NCBI RefSeq assembly: GCF_040219335.1
Contig: NZ_JAVJSQ010000012.1
Location: 167,635 to 231,634, forward strand
Source: Gimesia sp.
GTDB taxonomy: Bacteria; Planctomycetota; Planctomycetia; Planctomycetales; Planctomycetaceae
Direction: 5' to 3'
DNA length: 64,000 bases
Shown here: piece by piece, positions 17,330 through 26,615 of the stretch
How the letters are laid out: every line of letters begins with the position of its first letter
Position numbering within the stretch: position 1 is the first letter of the stretch
Program-made: the position numbers and the translations under genes
The notes under the pieces: model-generated
Database searches by the model: none
What the model was told of the DNA's origin: nothing
The model's input: the letters and a program-made list of their open reading frames with translations, nothing else

Positions 17330-20300
17330 CTATGAATCTGTGCGGATAATTTCAATTCCACTTAATGCGGCCGGCATCTGCTCTGCCGCTTCGTTTTGCG
17401 GGACCAGTTCGAGATGCAGATTGTCTTTGACTGGAATTCCCTCGAATTTTCGTATCTGGATACCCTGTTTTCCGTGTGGATTGAAATCTTCCTGAACCAC
17501 ATTTCCCTGCAGTTTAATCGTAAACAGGGGGGCTGTCTGGGAGTCATTCACAGAGACGGGTTCCAGTTCTGAGAACGAGAGTTGTACCGAATAGTTTGCA
17601 GGAGCATCGTTTTTACCCAGCAGTGGAATCGTACACTCTTTCAATCCCCGTGCCCAGGATGTATAGATCCAGGGAGGATCTGCCTCTTTCACAGGGTGAG
17701 TAATTTCATTCAGACTGTTGTAGCCACCACCGCTATTGAATTTAGGACTGATATCAAATTTGAAATCGAGCCCCGTTTCGCGACTGGGCTTCGGACGCGG
17801 ATATGCCATCCAGACAGTTCCGCGGGCATCCCGACGGTCGCCGGGGGCTCCCATGTTAAGTGCCATATGATCGACTGGCGTTTTCGGACCGACCGAGCTG
17901 AAAATTGTCCAGTGTTTTCGTTCTTCGCGCGGTTCGAGCACAATGGTGGAAGAGATCGAAAACAGACAGACACAGCCGGCACTCGATTCCGGGATCATGA
18001 CCAGACCGTTGGCTGGGATCGCGTTGATCCAGCAACCGGTACGATGGCCTGCGAAGTGACGGGTGCCTGCGTCTTTTTCCAGGTCATAAAAGCCGGTGAA
18101 ACCGGAACGGAACATCAACAGGTTTTCGGAAGCAGCCAGCATGCCGCAGTGATGTCCTTCCCGCATGATACTCCAGGGAACTTCTTTACCAGTCAGCGGG
18201 TGTTTCCGCATGTGCTGCAGGCCGGTGTAGAGGTCGTAGGACCAGGGCTCGGCAATCACCTTGTCACCTACGATGATGGGACGATGGCGATAGTTGGCGT
18301 CCTTCTTCCAGAGAAGTGCCCCATCGTTCGCATTCAGAGCGACGAGTCGACGTCGCGAGAAATCGCCGGCGATAAACTGTTTCCAGTAATGTCCGTTGGC
18401 ATTGGCGCCACAGAGCAGCAGAACGTTGTTCTGATAGAGCAACGTAAGTTTTCCACCCCCGATGCCAATCTCGCTACAGTCAGTCACATCGACTGGGGTG
18501 GACCAGAGTTTTTTACCCGTCTTGACGTCGAGGGCGACTGCTAAACGCAGGTCCTGTTTTTTCAGGCGGTCTTCTGCGATTTCCCGTTCTTTCCCGGTTA
18601 AATCTTTCAGGTGCGATTTGTCCTGACGGAGAATCTCTGCCCGCTGCTCGCTGGTAATGGAGCTGTCGATAAAATAAGCGGCTTCCGGACCAATGGCGAT
18701 GGTGTGATGCGCGATGCTTTTTCCCTGATAGGTCCAGGCAGGTTTACCTGTTTTGACGTCCATTGCAAAAACGGCATCCGTTGAATCTTCAGTTCTGCGA
18801 CCGCGGCGGATCTGTCGGGCAGCGAGTTCCTGGCGAGTCGTCGCTGTGCCGAACAACAAGCCGTCCTGGTAGGCGAGGTATCCCCATTCGTGCTTGCCAT
18901 CATTGAACTGCTCGGGCAGGGGGATTTTTTTGACTGTTTTCCCCGTGGCTGCATCCAGTTGATAACAATATTCCTTCATCATGAAAAACAGGCTGTCTTC
19001 ACTGGCGACCAGGTTTCCGGGGTTCTGGTTCTGAAAGACACCGGTACGGATGGCCTGAGGGTTTTCACGTTCCCAGAGAAACAGTCCGTTATAGGCATCG
19101 AAGGCCATAATGGTGCTTTCACCCTGAATGAACAGGCGGCCGTTGATTGCCAGCGGACCTACTGCACCTTCATGGCGGTTTACCATTTTCTTTTCACCGG
19201 GGTCGCCAAACCAGAGCACACCCAGACCACCTCTGACGAGTTGATCCTTGCTGCTGGCGGTGTTTCCCGGATCTGCGTACTGATGAGACCAGCTGCCGGC
19301 CCCCGGCAGAGCCCCTCGGATGAGCAGGGCGTAGCCATCCAGAGTTTTAATCTCAGCGGTTTCGGTAAGGCCAGTATCTTTGAGCCAGCCTGTCAGACTG
19401 GCTGAATCTGTTGTTGCTGATTTCGGGTCGGCGGGGGTTCCCAGACAGACAGTGCCTCCCAGCGGTTTGACATGAGTGGCGACATCTTGGGGAATCCCGG
19501 GGACTTTTCCTGTTTTGAGCAGTGTGTCTGAGACAATCAGATTTGCAAAGTAGTGTGAGTAAGGCAGCGGCGAGAGTTCGGTCTGATGGAATGTAATCCG
19601 ATGTCCGTAGTAGCCTGCCTGGCTCAGTTTTTCCCGGGCTGCAGCAACTTTGGCAGCATCGGGTTCGATACAGTAGATTTTCAACTTTGAGTTGCGGGCC
19701 AGTTCATAAGCCAACTGTCCCTCTTCACCACCCAGAACCAGGCAGAAGCCGTTCTGGACTCCCGTATTTTTCAGGATGTCCTGGGCAGCCTGCTGGTAAC
19801 GGGCTGACGCAGCATTGTCCACATATGGGTTTTGTGTGGAGACTGTATCGAGTTCCGTCAGCTTTTCAGTCGGAGTACTTGAGGAGCCAAAACCGATGAT
19901 GTCGCCAGCGGACGTGCTGACAACCAGTTGACCATCTGAAACAGCCAGTCCCCGGGCTTTCCCTGTGACTTTCAATGTCTGCAGGACCTTGCCGGAATCG
20001 GCTTCGAGAATCAGCACCTGCTCCTGACCGCCGGCGATGACTTTATCTCCCGCCACGATCAGTGAGTCACGGGCAACGATTGGCTTTTCCCAGATGACTC
20101 CTGCTTGAGTGTATTGTTTATTTTCTTCCTGTAATTTCTTGATCTGATCCCGGGCCGCTGTGGCTTTGTCGCCTTTGAGGCTGCGCAGTTTACGGAACAA
20201 ACCGTTGATGGTCATTTCATTAGCGTGGGCCTTCTGAGAACCTTTAGCATGCTCAAGCCGATTGACTTTCAACAGGCTCGTGTCGGTGGCCAGATAAGCG

Positions 20301-21307
20301 TATTCATCTTTGACAACCATCTGTTGTCCGTTGATCCAGGCAAAACCCACGTCGCCTTCGTCCTGAGTCAGGGCAAGAATGTGGTGAGCACCCATCGAAT
20401 AGATCTGACCATCCGCTAACAGTGCCTGAGTCCCTCCGACAACACCACCAGCCGTGCTGCGCCAACTGTAAGATCGGTTGTGTTCCTGTTCCCCTGTCTT
20501 TTTATTGAAGGCAGCGGGAAGAGAACGACCAGAGGGGAAAAACAGGAATTCATCATTGGCCAGGATATAGCCCTGGGGGGAGAGTTCATTGCGACCGGCG
20601 CTGGTCTGACTCAAGTTGTCAATTTTCCAGATCACTTTGCCGGTACTGGCATCAACGGCATACAGGTAAATGTTTTCATGAGGAAAAATGCCGGCACCAA
20701 AATAGGCGATTCCCTCGTCGATCAGCACGTTTGTGCGGACAGGCCAGCGTGAGACCATCTCTCCGCGGGCGATAATCATTTCTTCGTTCAACCCTGCCCG
20801 CAGTTTCCAGATTTCTTTTCCAGTCGCTGCGTCGAGGCAATACACGAATCCATCATCGGAGCCAAAATAGACTTTCGCCTGATGGACGGTCGGGGAGAGG
20901 CGAATCGGCCCGCCGGTAAAGAATCGCCAGAGTATCTGACCACTTTTCAGATCGACACAACGTAACTGATGATCGACCGAGGATCCGAAATAGACCTTTC
21001 CTGCTGAGATCGCAACTTGAAAGGCATCGTCAAAATCGACTCGCGATTCCAGATCGTGGCCTTCGATGACCCGTTCGCCGGGATCGGTCTGGCCAGTCTG
21101 AGGTGCACTTGGAGCGGAGTATTGCCAGACAGGGACCAGAGGTGTCTGAATACTGTCGGTTGTGGCACCAGCACGTTCCCGATCCATGAGATAAGTCGGC
21201 CAGTCCTTCGCTGACAGCTCATTCGAGGGCTGAGTTAAAACAGAGGCAAGGGTAAGCAGACAGAGGGTGAAGAGGGGGAGTCGCTGTTTCACTGATTGAT
21301 CCTTCAT
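17330..21307 (-). CDS. Giant secreted PQQ-type beta-propeller / methyltransferase-like / malectin-like fusion
   Basis: A 1325-residue protein from ATG 21307; the open frame extends further but the N-terminus at this ATG is a clean signal peptide (QRLPLFTLCLLTLASVL). Residues 30-480 form PQQ-type propeller blades (DLKSGQILWRF, DAATGKEIWKL). Residues about 510-650 resemble a SAM-dependent methyltransferase Rossmann fold (FCLVLGGEEGQLAYELA, then KIYCIEPDAAKVAAAREKL). A second propeller covers about 680-1160 (DVKTGKPAWTY, ALNANDGALLWKK). The last 150 residues are malectin-like. Propeller repeats may bind PQQ, a protein partner or glycan; export argues against true methyl transfer since SAM is cytoplasmic. 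It is followed by a perfect hairpin. Confidence 0.85.
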   Translation of the reverse strand: MKDQSVKQRLPLFTLCLLTLASVLTQPSNELSAKDWPTYLMDRERAGATTDSIQTPLVPVWQYSAPSAPQTGQTDPGERVIEGHDLESRVDFDDAFQVAISAGKVYFGSSVDHQLRCVDLKSGQILWRFFTGGPIRLSPTVHQAKVYFGSDDGFVYCLDAATGKEIWKLRAGLNEEMIIARGEMVSRWPVRTNVLIDEGIAYFGAGIFPHENIYLYAVDASTGKVIWKIDNLSQTSAGRNELSPQGYILANDEFLFFPSGRSLPAAFNKKTGEQEHNRSYSWRSTAGGVVGGTQALLADGQIYSMGAHHILALTQDEGDVGFAWINGQQMVVKDEYAYLATDTSLLKVNRLEHAKGSQKAHANEMTINGLFRKLRSLKGDKATAARDQIKKLQEENKQYTQAGVIWEKPIVARDSLIVAGDKVIAGGQEQVLILEADSGKVLQTLKVTGKARGLAVSDGQLVVSTSAGDIIGFGSSSTPTEKLTELDTVSTQNPYVDNAASARYQQAAQDILKNTGVQNGFCLVLGGEEGQLAYELARNSKLKIYCIEPDAAKVAAAREKLSQAGYYGHRITFHQTELSPLPYSHYFANLIVSDTLLKTGKVPGIPQDVATHVKPLGGTVCLGTPADPKSATTDSASLTGWLKDTGLTETAEIKTLDGYALLIRGALPGAGSWSHQYADPGNTASSKDQLVRGGLGVLWFGDPGEKKMVNRHEGAVGPLAINGRLFIQGESTIMAFDAYNGLFLWERENPQAIRTGVFQNQNPGNLVASEDSLFFMMKEYCYQLDAATGKTVKKIPLPEQFNDGKHEWGYLAYQDGLLFGTATTRQELAARQIRRGRRTEDSTDAVFAMDVKTGKPAWTYQGKSIAHHTIAIGPEAAYFIDSSITSEQRAEILRQDKSHLKDLTGKEREIAEDRLKKQDLRLAVALDVKTGKKLWSTPVDVTDCSEIGIGGGKLTLLYQNNVLLLCGANANGHYWKQFIAGDFSRRRLVALNANDGALLWKKDANYRHRPIIVGDKVIAEPWSYDLYTGLQHMRKHPLTGKEVPWSIMREGHHCGMLAASENLLMFRSGFTGFYDLEKDAGTRHFAGHRTGCWINAIPANGLVMIPESSAGCVCLFSISSTIVLEPREERKHWTIFSSVGPKTPVDHMALNMGAPGDRRDARGTVWMAYPRPKPSRETGLDFKFDISPKFNSGGGYNSLNEITHPVKEADPPWIYTSWARGLKECTIPLLGKNDAPANYSVQLSFSELEPVSVNDSQTAPLFTIKLQGNVVQEDFNPHGKQGIQIRKFEGIPVKDNLHLELVPQNEAAEQMPAALSGIEIIRTDS

Positions 21308-21629
21308 AATCTGGCGGAGATCATTCCGAGCCGCCTGTTTGAGGGGGCGGGTAATAATCAAGCTGACACATCGATGGATGTTGATGCCATTGAGTATACC
21401 GGGGCTGGTCGTGGAATCGCAAGTAGTTGCAGAAAACAGACGCTTTGAATTGCAATGTTTCTGACGGGGCTCTATTTTGGGGATCATTGTTAGTTTTGTG
21501 AGTGCGTTTGGTGAATCTTTGATTTTTGAGTCAGGGAACGCTGGCTTGACGCTCGCAAACAGCTCACGATTGATCAAAAAATCGGTTCCTGAAGTGCGTG
21601 TCCAATTGAAATCTATGAGGGATCTCAGG

Positions 21630-22958
21630 ATGAAGAATAAGATATTGCTATCTCTGACAGGTTTATGTCTGTTTACCGGCTGCCCCGCTAACAATCCTCC
21701 GTCTGATCAGGGACAGCAGAAACAGGAACAGCCGACAGAAGATAAAGAACAGAAAACCGCGCCAGAGAAAGAAGAAACGGTAAAACCCGATAATTCTGAA
21801 GCGGTAAAAGCCTTCAAAGCCCTGGATGCGAAAATGGTAACCTCCGACGATGGACGGGTGCTCATTCTCGATTTGAAAGGGACAAACGCCAAGGACGAAG
21901 ACCTGAAGCATCTGGCTGGTTTGCCTTCCCTGGAACGGCTGATTATCTGGGGGCCAAATTTTACCGATGCAGCGACCGAAGAGATCGGTAAAAAGAAGGG
22001 GCTCTGGTTTGTCAGTCTGGAAAGCACGGCCATTGGTGATGCAGGGGTCAAAAATCTTGCCGATCTGCAGGATCTGCAGGTACTCTCATTGCGGGCGACC
22101 AATATTACCAACGATGCACTGAAGACAGTCGCGCAGTTTCCCAAGCTGAAAGACCTCGATCTGCGTTTCAATAAGGAAATCAACGACGAGGGAATGCCGC
22201 TGATCAAGGATATGAAAAACCTGAGAGTGTTGAAGCTCCAGGCAACTCAGGTGACCGATGACGGCATGAAGGATGTGGCTCAACTGCCCAACCTGCAGCG
22301 ACTGAACACCTGGGGACGCAACATCTCTGACAAGACGCTGGCACTGCTCAAGGATAAGAATCTGGTATCACTGGAACTGGATGATACGGAAATTTCTGAT
22401 GAAGGACTCCAGCACCTCAAGGGAATGACCAATATGGAAGCCCTGCATCTGCGTCGTGACTTTGTAACAGATGCGGGTATCGAAAATATCAAAGATATGA
22501 AGAACCTGCAGACGCTCTATCTGCGTGATACTGTCGTCACCAATGAGGGGATGAAGAATCTGTCGGGACTGACGGAACTGACCTACCTCGATCTGGATGA
22601 ATCGATGATTGGGGATGAAGGGCTGGAACAGCTCAAAGATCTGAAAAAACTGACCCGACTCGGACTCTGGGGAACCGAAACTACTGATGAAGGATTGAAG
22701 GTGGTCTCTGGATTTACCGATCTGAATCGGCTGAACCTGGAAGGTACTCAAATTACCAATGCAGGTCTGGAGCATCTCCTGCCACTGAAAAAACTGGAAT
22801 ATCTGAACTTGAGTAAAACGGAAATCGGTGATGAAGGATTACAGAAACTCACAGCCTTGAAGAATCTCAAGGAAGTGCAGGTCAGCTTCACCCAGGTGAC
22901 AGATGACGGGATCAAGAAGTTCAAGGAAGCGGTTCCCGGTTGCAAGGTTAAGCATTAA
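21630..22958 (+). CDS. Leucine-rich-repeat lipoprotein
   Basis: A 442-residue protein. ATG 21630 was chosen because it gives a lipoprotein signal peptide (ILLSLTGLCLFTGC, lipidation at the Cys) and GAGGG lies eight bases upstream; the open frame reaches back a further 51 codons without a signal. A charged Gln/Glu/Lys-rich linker (about 20-55) follows. From about 75 to the end there are some 14 repeats of about 24 residues with the pattern L..L.L..T.I.D.GL..L..L (for example LVSLELDDTEISDEGLQHL). Such LRR solenoids bind proteins. It is an outward-facing membrane-anchored binding protein whose partner is unknown. It lies 18 bases upstream of the uracil-DNA glycosylase gene. Confidence 0.88.
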   Translation: MKNKILLSLTGLCLFTGCPANNPPSDQGQQKQEQPTEDKEQKTAPEKEETVKPDNSEAVKAFKALDAKMVTSDDGRVLILDLKGTNAKDEDLKHLAGLPSLERLIIWGPNFTDAATEEIGKKKGLWFVSLESTAIGDAGVKNLADLQDLQVLSLRATNITNDALKTVAQFPKLKDLDLRFNKEINDEGMPLIKDMKNLRVLKLQATQVTDDGMKDVAQLPNLQRLNTWGRNISDKTLALLKDKNLVSLELDDTEISDEGLQHLKGMTNMEALHLRRDFVTDAGIENIKDMKNLQTLYLRDTVVTNEGMKNLSGLTELTYLDLDESMIGDEGLEQLKDLKKLTRLGLWGTETTDEGLKVVSGFTDLNRLNLEGTQITNAGLEHLLPLKKLEYLNLSKTEIGDEGLQKLTALKNLKEVQVSFTQVTDDGIKKFKEAVPGCKVKH

Positions 22959-22976
22959 AGGATTGGTCGAAAGCAG

Positions 22977-23876
22977 ATGTCTGATCAGGAACAACAGCGG
23001 GCACAACGGGCCGTACGTCAGTTTATGGAAAGCTGGCAGCGTTCCGGGCTGACGCATATCAAACACGTCGAGCCGGCGCCCGTGCTTTCTGCGCCTGCAG
23101 AAGTTGTTGCACCTGCTGTCACTGAAACAAAAACGCCGCTACGAATACGCCCCGTTGAGCCCGAGACTCCACCAGAACGCACATCGATCTCTCCGCCAGA
23201 GCCAACAGTAGAACATGTTGTTGAACCGGTTGTAGAGACCGCAGACCCGCGAAAGGATATGAGCGTGCCCCGAACAACGAAATCGAGACTTTCCAAGGCA
23301 GATCGCCAGGCACAACTGGATATTGTGGCTGAGGAAGTCTCTCAATGTCGGAAGTGTCCGGAACTGGCTGAGACACGCACTCAGACCGTGTTTGGAGTCG
23401 GGAATCCGAGTGCGAAAATCATGTTTATCGGTGAGGCACCCGGGGCGGATGAAGACAAACAGGGAGAACCCTTCGTCGGACGGGCAGGGAAGCTGCTGGA
23501 TAAAATTATCGAAGCCTGCCAGATGAAGCGCAGCGAGATTTATATTGCGAATATTCTCAGGTGTCGGCCCCCTGGAAACCGGAATCCTTCCGATCAGGAA
23601 GCGGCAAACTGTCGAGGCTTTCTCGATGCTCAGATTGAGATTGTCGATCCGGATTACATCGTCTGCTGGGGCTCTGTGGCTGCAAAGAATCTGCTGCACT
23701 CAGAGCTTCCGATTGGCAAGATGCGCGGGCAGTTTTACGAATATGGCCGGGCCAGAGTCGTCTGCACCTACCATCCGTCTTACCTGCTGAGAAATCCATC
23801 CGCTAAGAAGAACGTCTGGGATGACATGATCTTACTGTTCAAAGATATGGGCATTGACCTCAAAGCCACACAATAA
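22977..23876 (+). CDS. Type-4 (Fe-S) uracil-DNA glycosylase
   Basis: A 299-residue family-4 uracil-DNA glycosylase that removes uracil from DNA. The core spans about 105-299. The four cluster cysteines are visible: Cys124 and Cys127 (SQCRKCPE), Cys196 ([13 protein letters not shown]) and Cys212 (ANCRGFL). Motif 1 is [20 protein letters not shown] (152-171) and the DNA-binding motif 2 is HPSYLLR (266-272). An N-terminal extension of about 100 residues is rich in Pro/Glu/Val and is absent from minimal UdgA proteins; it may be a disordered interaction tail. The gene follows the LRR lipoprotein gene by 18 bases. Confidence 0.95.
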   Translation: MSDQEQQRAQRAVRQFMESWQRSGLTHIKHVEPAPVLSAPAEVVAPAVTETKTPLRIRPVEPETPPERTSISPPEPTVEHVVEPVVETADPRKDMSVPRTTKSRLSKADRQAQLDIVAEEVSQCRKCPELAETRTQTVFGVGNPSAKIMFIGEAPGADEDKQGEPFVGRAGKLLDKIIEACQMKRSEIYIANILRCRPPGNRNPSDQEAANCRGFLDAQIEIVDPDYIVCWGSVAAKNLLHSELPIGKMRGQFYEYGRARVVCTYHPSYLLRNPSAKKNVWDDMILLFKDMGIDLKATQ

Positions 23877-23904
23877 AATAAAAGGTGCTGTGAGGTCTTT
23901 TTGA

Positions 23905-24429
23905 CTAATCTTCAATCAGACCATGCAACTGTAACAACTGGCGGTGTGAATTGACTCGATTCAGGTGAGGTGGATTGATGTCGTGCGTTGAGGAATGAAT
24001 TTCCGTCGTGGAAGAGACTTTAGTTTCCTGCTCTGAATCGCAGTGTATTTCATCCAGCGTCAGCATCAGGCGGAACAGATCGCGGCAGTTCAGTTTCCCG
24101 ATCAGCAGTCCTTCGTCAGTCACAGGCATACAGCTGTTGCGACGATCGCGGAACAGGGGAGCCTGGAGCAGAGCATCATCATCCGGTGAGAGGGTTTCCA
24201 GTTGAACATGCATGATTGATTCAACGGGAGCATTCATGTCAGCGAGCTGCAATTTCTGTTTCAGAAAATTGTACTCGGGGACAATTCCGACCAGTCGCAT
24301 TTGATGGTCAGTCACGTAAACTTCAGGCGATTCTGCTTCGATCATGCGCCGGGCGGCTTGCTGAAGAGTCGTTCCCAGTGGCACACTGACCGGACTCTGG
24401 GTCATCAGATCACGAACTCGTACCTGCAT
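23905..24429 (-). CDS. CBS-domain protein
   Basis: A 174-residue protein made of a CBS pair. The first CBS starts at residue 3 (VRDLMTQSPVSVPLGTTLQQAARRMIE, then LVGIVPEYNFL), and the second at about 65 (VESIMHVQLETLSPDDDALLQA, then LIGKLNCRDLFRLML). CBS pairs bind adenosyl nucleotides and act as energy sensors or as redundant regulatory modules. The final 40 residues are polar and without predicted fold. No partner domain is present, so it is a stand-alone CBS protein. AAGGAAG precedes the ATG. Confidence 0.88.
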   Translation of the reverse strand: MQVRVRDLMTQSPVSVPLGTTLQQAARRMIEAESPEVYVTDHQMRLVGIVPEYNFLKQKLQLADMNAPVESIMHVQLETLSPDDDALLQAPLFRDRRNSCMPVTDEGLLIGKLNCRDLFRLMLTLDEIHCDSEQETKVSSTTEIHSSTHDINPPHLNRVNSHRQLLQLHGLIED

Positions 24430-24763
24430 TGTTTCTTCCTTGGCAATGACCTGTTTTGAATGGTCTCAAAACGGTTTCTACAATAGGGACGGATGAAATC
24501 GGTTTATCTCACAGGGGAGATTGAAGATTACAGGCCCACTGAAAACTGGTTCAAGTCCACTGTTAAAAGAGCAAAAGTCTTCAACCAGCCTTTCTATCAA
24601 AGATAGGTTGCCAGGAAGCAACATGATGCTTTTTCTCAACACGTTCTCACGAAAAGTCGGGAACAGTGCGAAAACCATACGGATTGTGCAGGTTATATCG
24701 AAAAGAGTTCTGAGCCCAGGGAGCGGTCAGTGAGCGAGTAGATTACTGACAGCGTCACTGCAT
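24430..24763. other. Intergenic region, no gene recognised
   Basis: These 334 bases separate two minus-strand genes. Short open frames on both strands have no ribosome-binding site or recognisable similarity. A weak hairpin AAGCA...TGCTT followed by TTTC lies near 24616-24634 and could end a plus-strand transcript, although no plus-strand gene is adjacent. One segment resembles a tRNA T-loop but lacks the rest of a tRNA. Confidence 0.5.
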
Positions 24764-25792
24764 TTATTGATAGCGCTTTAGAATCTCTTCTGCGACCTGA
24801 TAGACGACTTTAGGCCCCGTGGTCGCTTCAATGTGTCCCAGTTTGTGATGCGAGACCCTGGTGCCCCATTGTTCTGCCAGCTCTGCGATCCGCAGTGAGG
24901 GTACAAAGCGATCAAAGTCGGCGATATGCAATTGAATCTGATCCGGAGATAACAATGGTTGCCACTGATTCAACCGCAGTGGTTTACAAAGCGTTTCCAG
25001 TTGTGATTCCTCAGGCGGATCGTGGCTTGCGCCGCGGCGGATTGCATTCACTACAGTGCCCCCTTCGTCAAGGATTCGCAAGAGATCCACAGGAGGCGTA
25101 ATCGCATTCGCGAATGCGAGGTTTTCCACCAGCAGAGTCGCAGTCAGTGTTAACCAGGCCCCGTGACTGATGCCCATCAGGCCGATTCGACGTCCCTGAG
25201 ACTGGAGTGTCAGAATCAGACTCCAGAGATCCAGAACTCCCTGCCGGGCGACCATCAACTGGTGGTCGATATTTCCCCCTGCAATTAACTGACCAGGTCG
25301 GTATCCCGGGGGAGTGCGACGGAAATTAAAAGGGCTGTCCAGCATGACCACATCGATGCCGTGAGGTGTTAAGCGTTCCGCCAGTCTGTTAAAGCTGCGG
25401 ACACCCAACTGCACAATTCCATCAACGGCGACAACGGTCAGACGTTCCGGGATGTTTCTCTGCGTGGATTGAACGGTCGATTTCCAATGGCGACCTTTAA
25501 CGTGGTCGTTTTCAGGAAAACCGCTGGTCACACAGGACTGAAACCCGAAGTCTTTTACTTCCGCAGAGGGGAATGTAGTCTTGGAAGCCGGACGTAACTC
25601 GGACTGATACTCCAGCTGGGCTGGATCCGGTTTCGGAGAAAAAAACTGGTCTAACTCGCCACTCTGGAGTTCCGGAGTGGTTTCACGTGCATTTGAGATC
25701 TCCAGCGGTTGCTTTTGGTAGTAGAAGAACCGATGCAGGAGATAGAAACCAACAACTTCATCCAGGCAAGTCGACCAGAGCTTTTGAAACAT
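24764..25792 (-). CDS. Alpha/beta hydrolase, ABHD18-like
   Basis: A 342-residue alpha/beta hydrolase. The nucleophile elbow is GISHG (in IGLMGISHGAWLTLTA), giving a catalytic Ser; the preceding core strands are DVVMLDSPFNFRR and LWSLILTLQSQG. The late HKLGHIEAT provides a likely catalytic His, with Asp in IADFDRFVPS. The N-terminal helix (WSTCLDEVVGFYLLHRFFYY) and the ENPF/DSPF-type segment resemble the ABHD18 (DUF2048) group, better known from eukaryotes. The substrate is unknown; no signal peptide is seen. It lies 26 bases downstream of the TlpA-like gene and is probably co-transcribed with it. Confidence 0.8.
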   Translation of the reverse strand: MFQKLWSTCLDEVVGFYLLHRFFYYQKQPLEISNARETTPELQSGELDQFFSPKPDPAQLEYQSELRPASKTTFPSAEVKDFGFQSCVTSGFPENDHVKGRHWKSTVQSTQRNIPERLTVVAVDGIVQLGVRSFNRLAERLTPHGIDVVMLDSPFNFRRTPPGYRPGQLIAGGNIDHQLMVARQGVLDLWSLILTLQSQGRRIGLMGISHGAWLTLTATLLVENLAFANAITPPVDLLRILDEGGTVVNAIRRGASHDPPEESQLETLCKPLRLNQWQPLLSPDQIQLHIADFDRFVPSLRIAELAEQWGTRVSHHKLGHIEATTGPKVVYQVAEEILKRYQ

Positions 25793-25818
25793 GCAATAAA
25801 CTCGGACTGGGGAATGTC

Positions 25819-26466
25819 TTATTCCGGTTTCTGTTTCAGGGCTGCTTCGATAGCTGCTTTAATATCTGCCTGCGTGATTTCCTGGCTGGGGTCTGCAAAA
25901 GAGAATTTCTTAACCAGTTTCCCACTGCGGTCGTAGATACGGTAATGCGGGAGCGCACCGTCATCGATTCCAAAGGTCTCCATCGGATCCTTGTCATCGG
26001 CAGCGGTCGCCAGGACGTTAGTGAATTGCGCTTTCTGTTTTTCGAGAAATTCGCGAACCGCTTTCTGGGTTGCCTCGTCTGATTCATCCATGCTGACCGA
26101 GATGACACTCAACCCCTGATCGGCGAGATTCTGATTCCATTCCACTGTATGGTGAAAATTCTTGACACAGGGAATACACCAGGTCGCCCAGAAATCAACC
26201 AGAACGACTTTACCCTGCTGTTGCTTGAGGATCTCTTCAAAACCGGAAGCATCGCTTAACGTCAGTGTGATTTCTTCCGTCTTTGCAGGTTTGGCTTCGG
26301 GAGTGGCTGTCTCGGAGGGAGCAGCTTCGGGCTGCGGCTCAGTTTTTGTCGTTTCCTGGCTTTCCTGTGTCGAGCAGCTGAATGTGAATAGCAGCAGGCT
26401 GCAAACAAAAGCGGTGCGAAACAGGCTTTGCTGACGAAGGTTGTGTATCAGTTGTGTAAGGATCAT
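25819..26466 (-). CDS. TlpA/ResA-like thioredoxin lipoprotein
   Basis: A 215-residue lipoprotein. ATG 26466 was chosen because it gives a signal peptide with lipidated Cys31 (LLFTFSCSTQ); the frame extends 24 codons upstream without such a signal. Residues 32-65 are a Glu/Pro/Thr-rich linker. The thioredoxin-like domain (about 66-215) has the redox centre Trp96-Cys97-Ile-Pro-Cys100 within VVLVDFWATWCIPCVK. The cis-Pro region is GALPHYRIYD. It probably reduces disulfides outside the inner membrane, for example in cytochrome c maturation; a c-type haem protein is encoded divergently next door. Confidence 0.93.
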   Translation of the reverse strand: MILTQLIHNLRQQSLFRTAFVCSLLLFTFSCSTQESQETTKTEPQPEAAPSETATPEAKPAKTEEITLTLSDASGFEEILKQQQGKVVLVDFWATWCIPCVKNFHHTVEWNQNLADQGLSVISVSMDESDEATQKAVREFLEKQKAQFTNVLATAADDKDPMETFGIDDGALPHYRIYDRSGKLVKKFSFADPSQEITQADIKAAIEAALKQKPE

Positions 26467-26615
26467 GGTTCGTCCCTGAAAAGTGTAATTAATCGGATAT
26501 ACCTGTTCGAATTTTAAACAAAAACGGAAAAGGAGCATAGTGTGAAGCGGGTTTCCTTCAGTAAGATTAAAGAGTCCAATAATTATTGAAATGTCTTTTT
26601 AATCCGGGACCCTTT

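Noticed and set aside
17582..18544. 320-codon open frame on the plus strand
   Set aside because: Antisense to the propeller fusion; no recognisable domain.
24530..24560. tRNA-like T-loop GGTTCAAGTCC
   Set aside because: The flanking stem has a mismatch and no acceptor, D or anticodon arms could be placed upstream.
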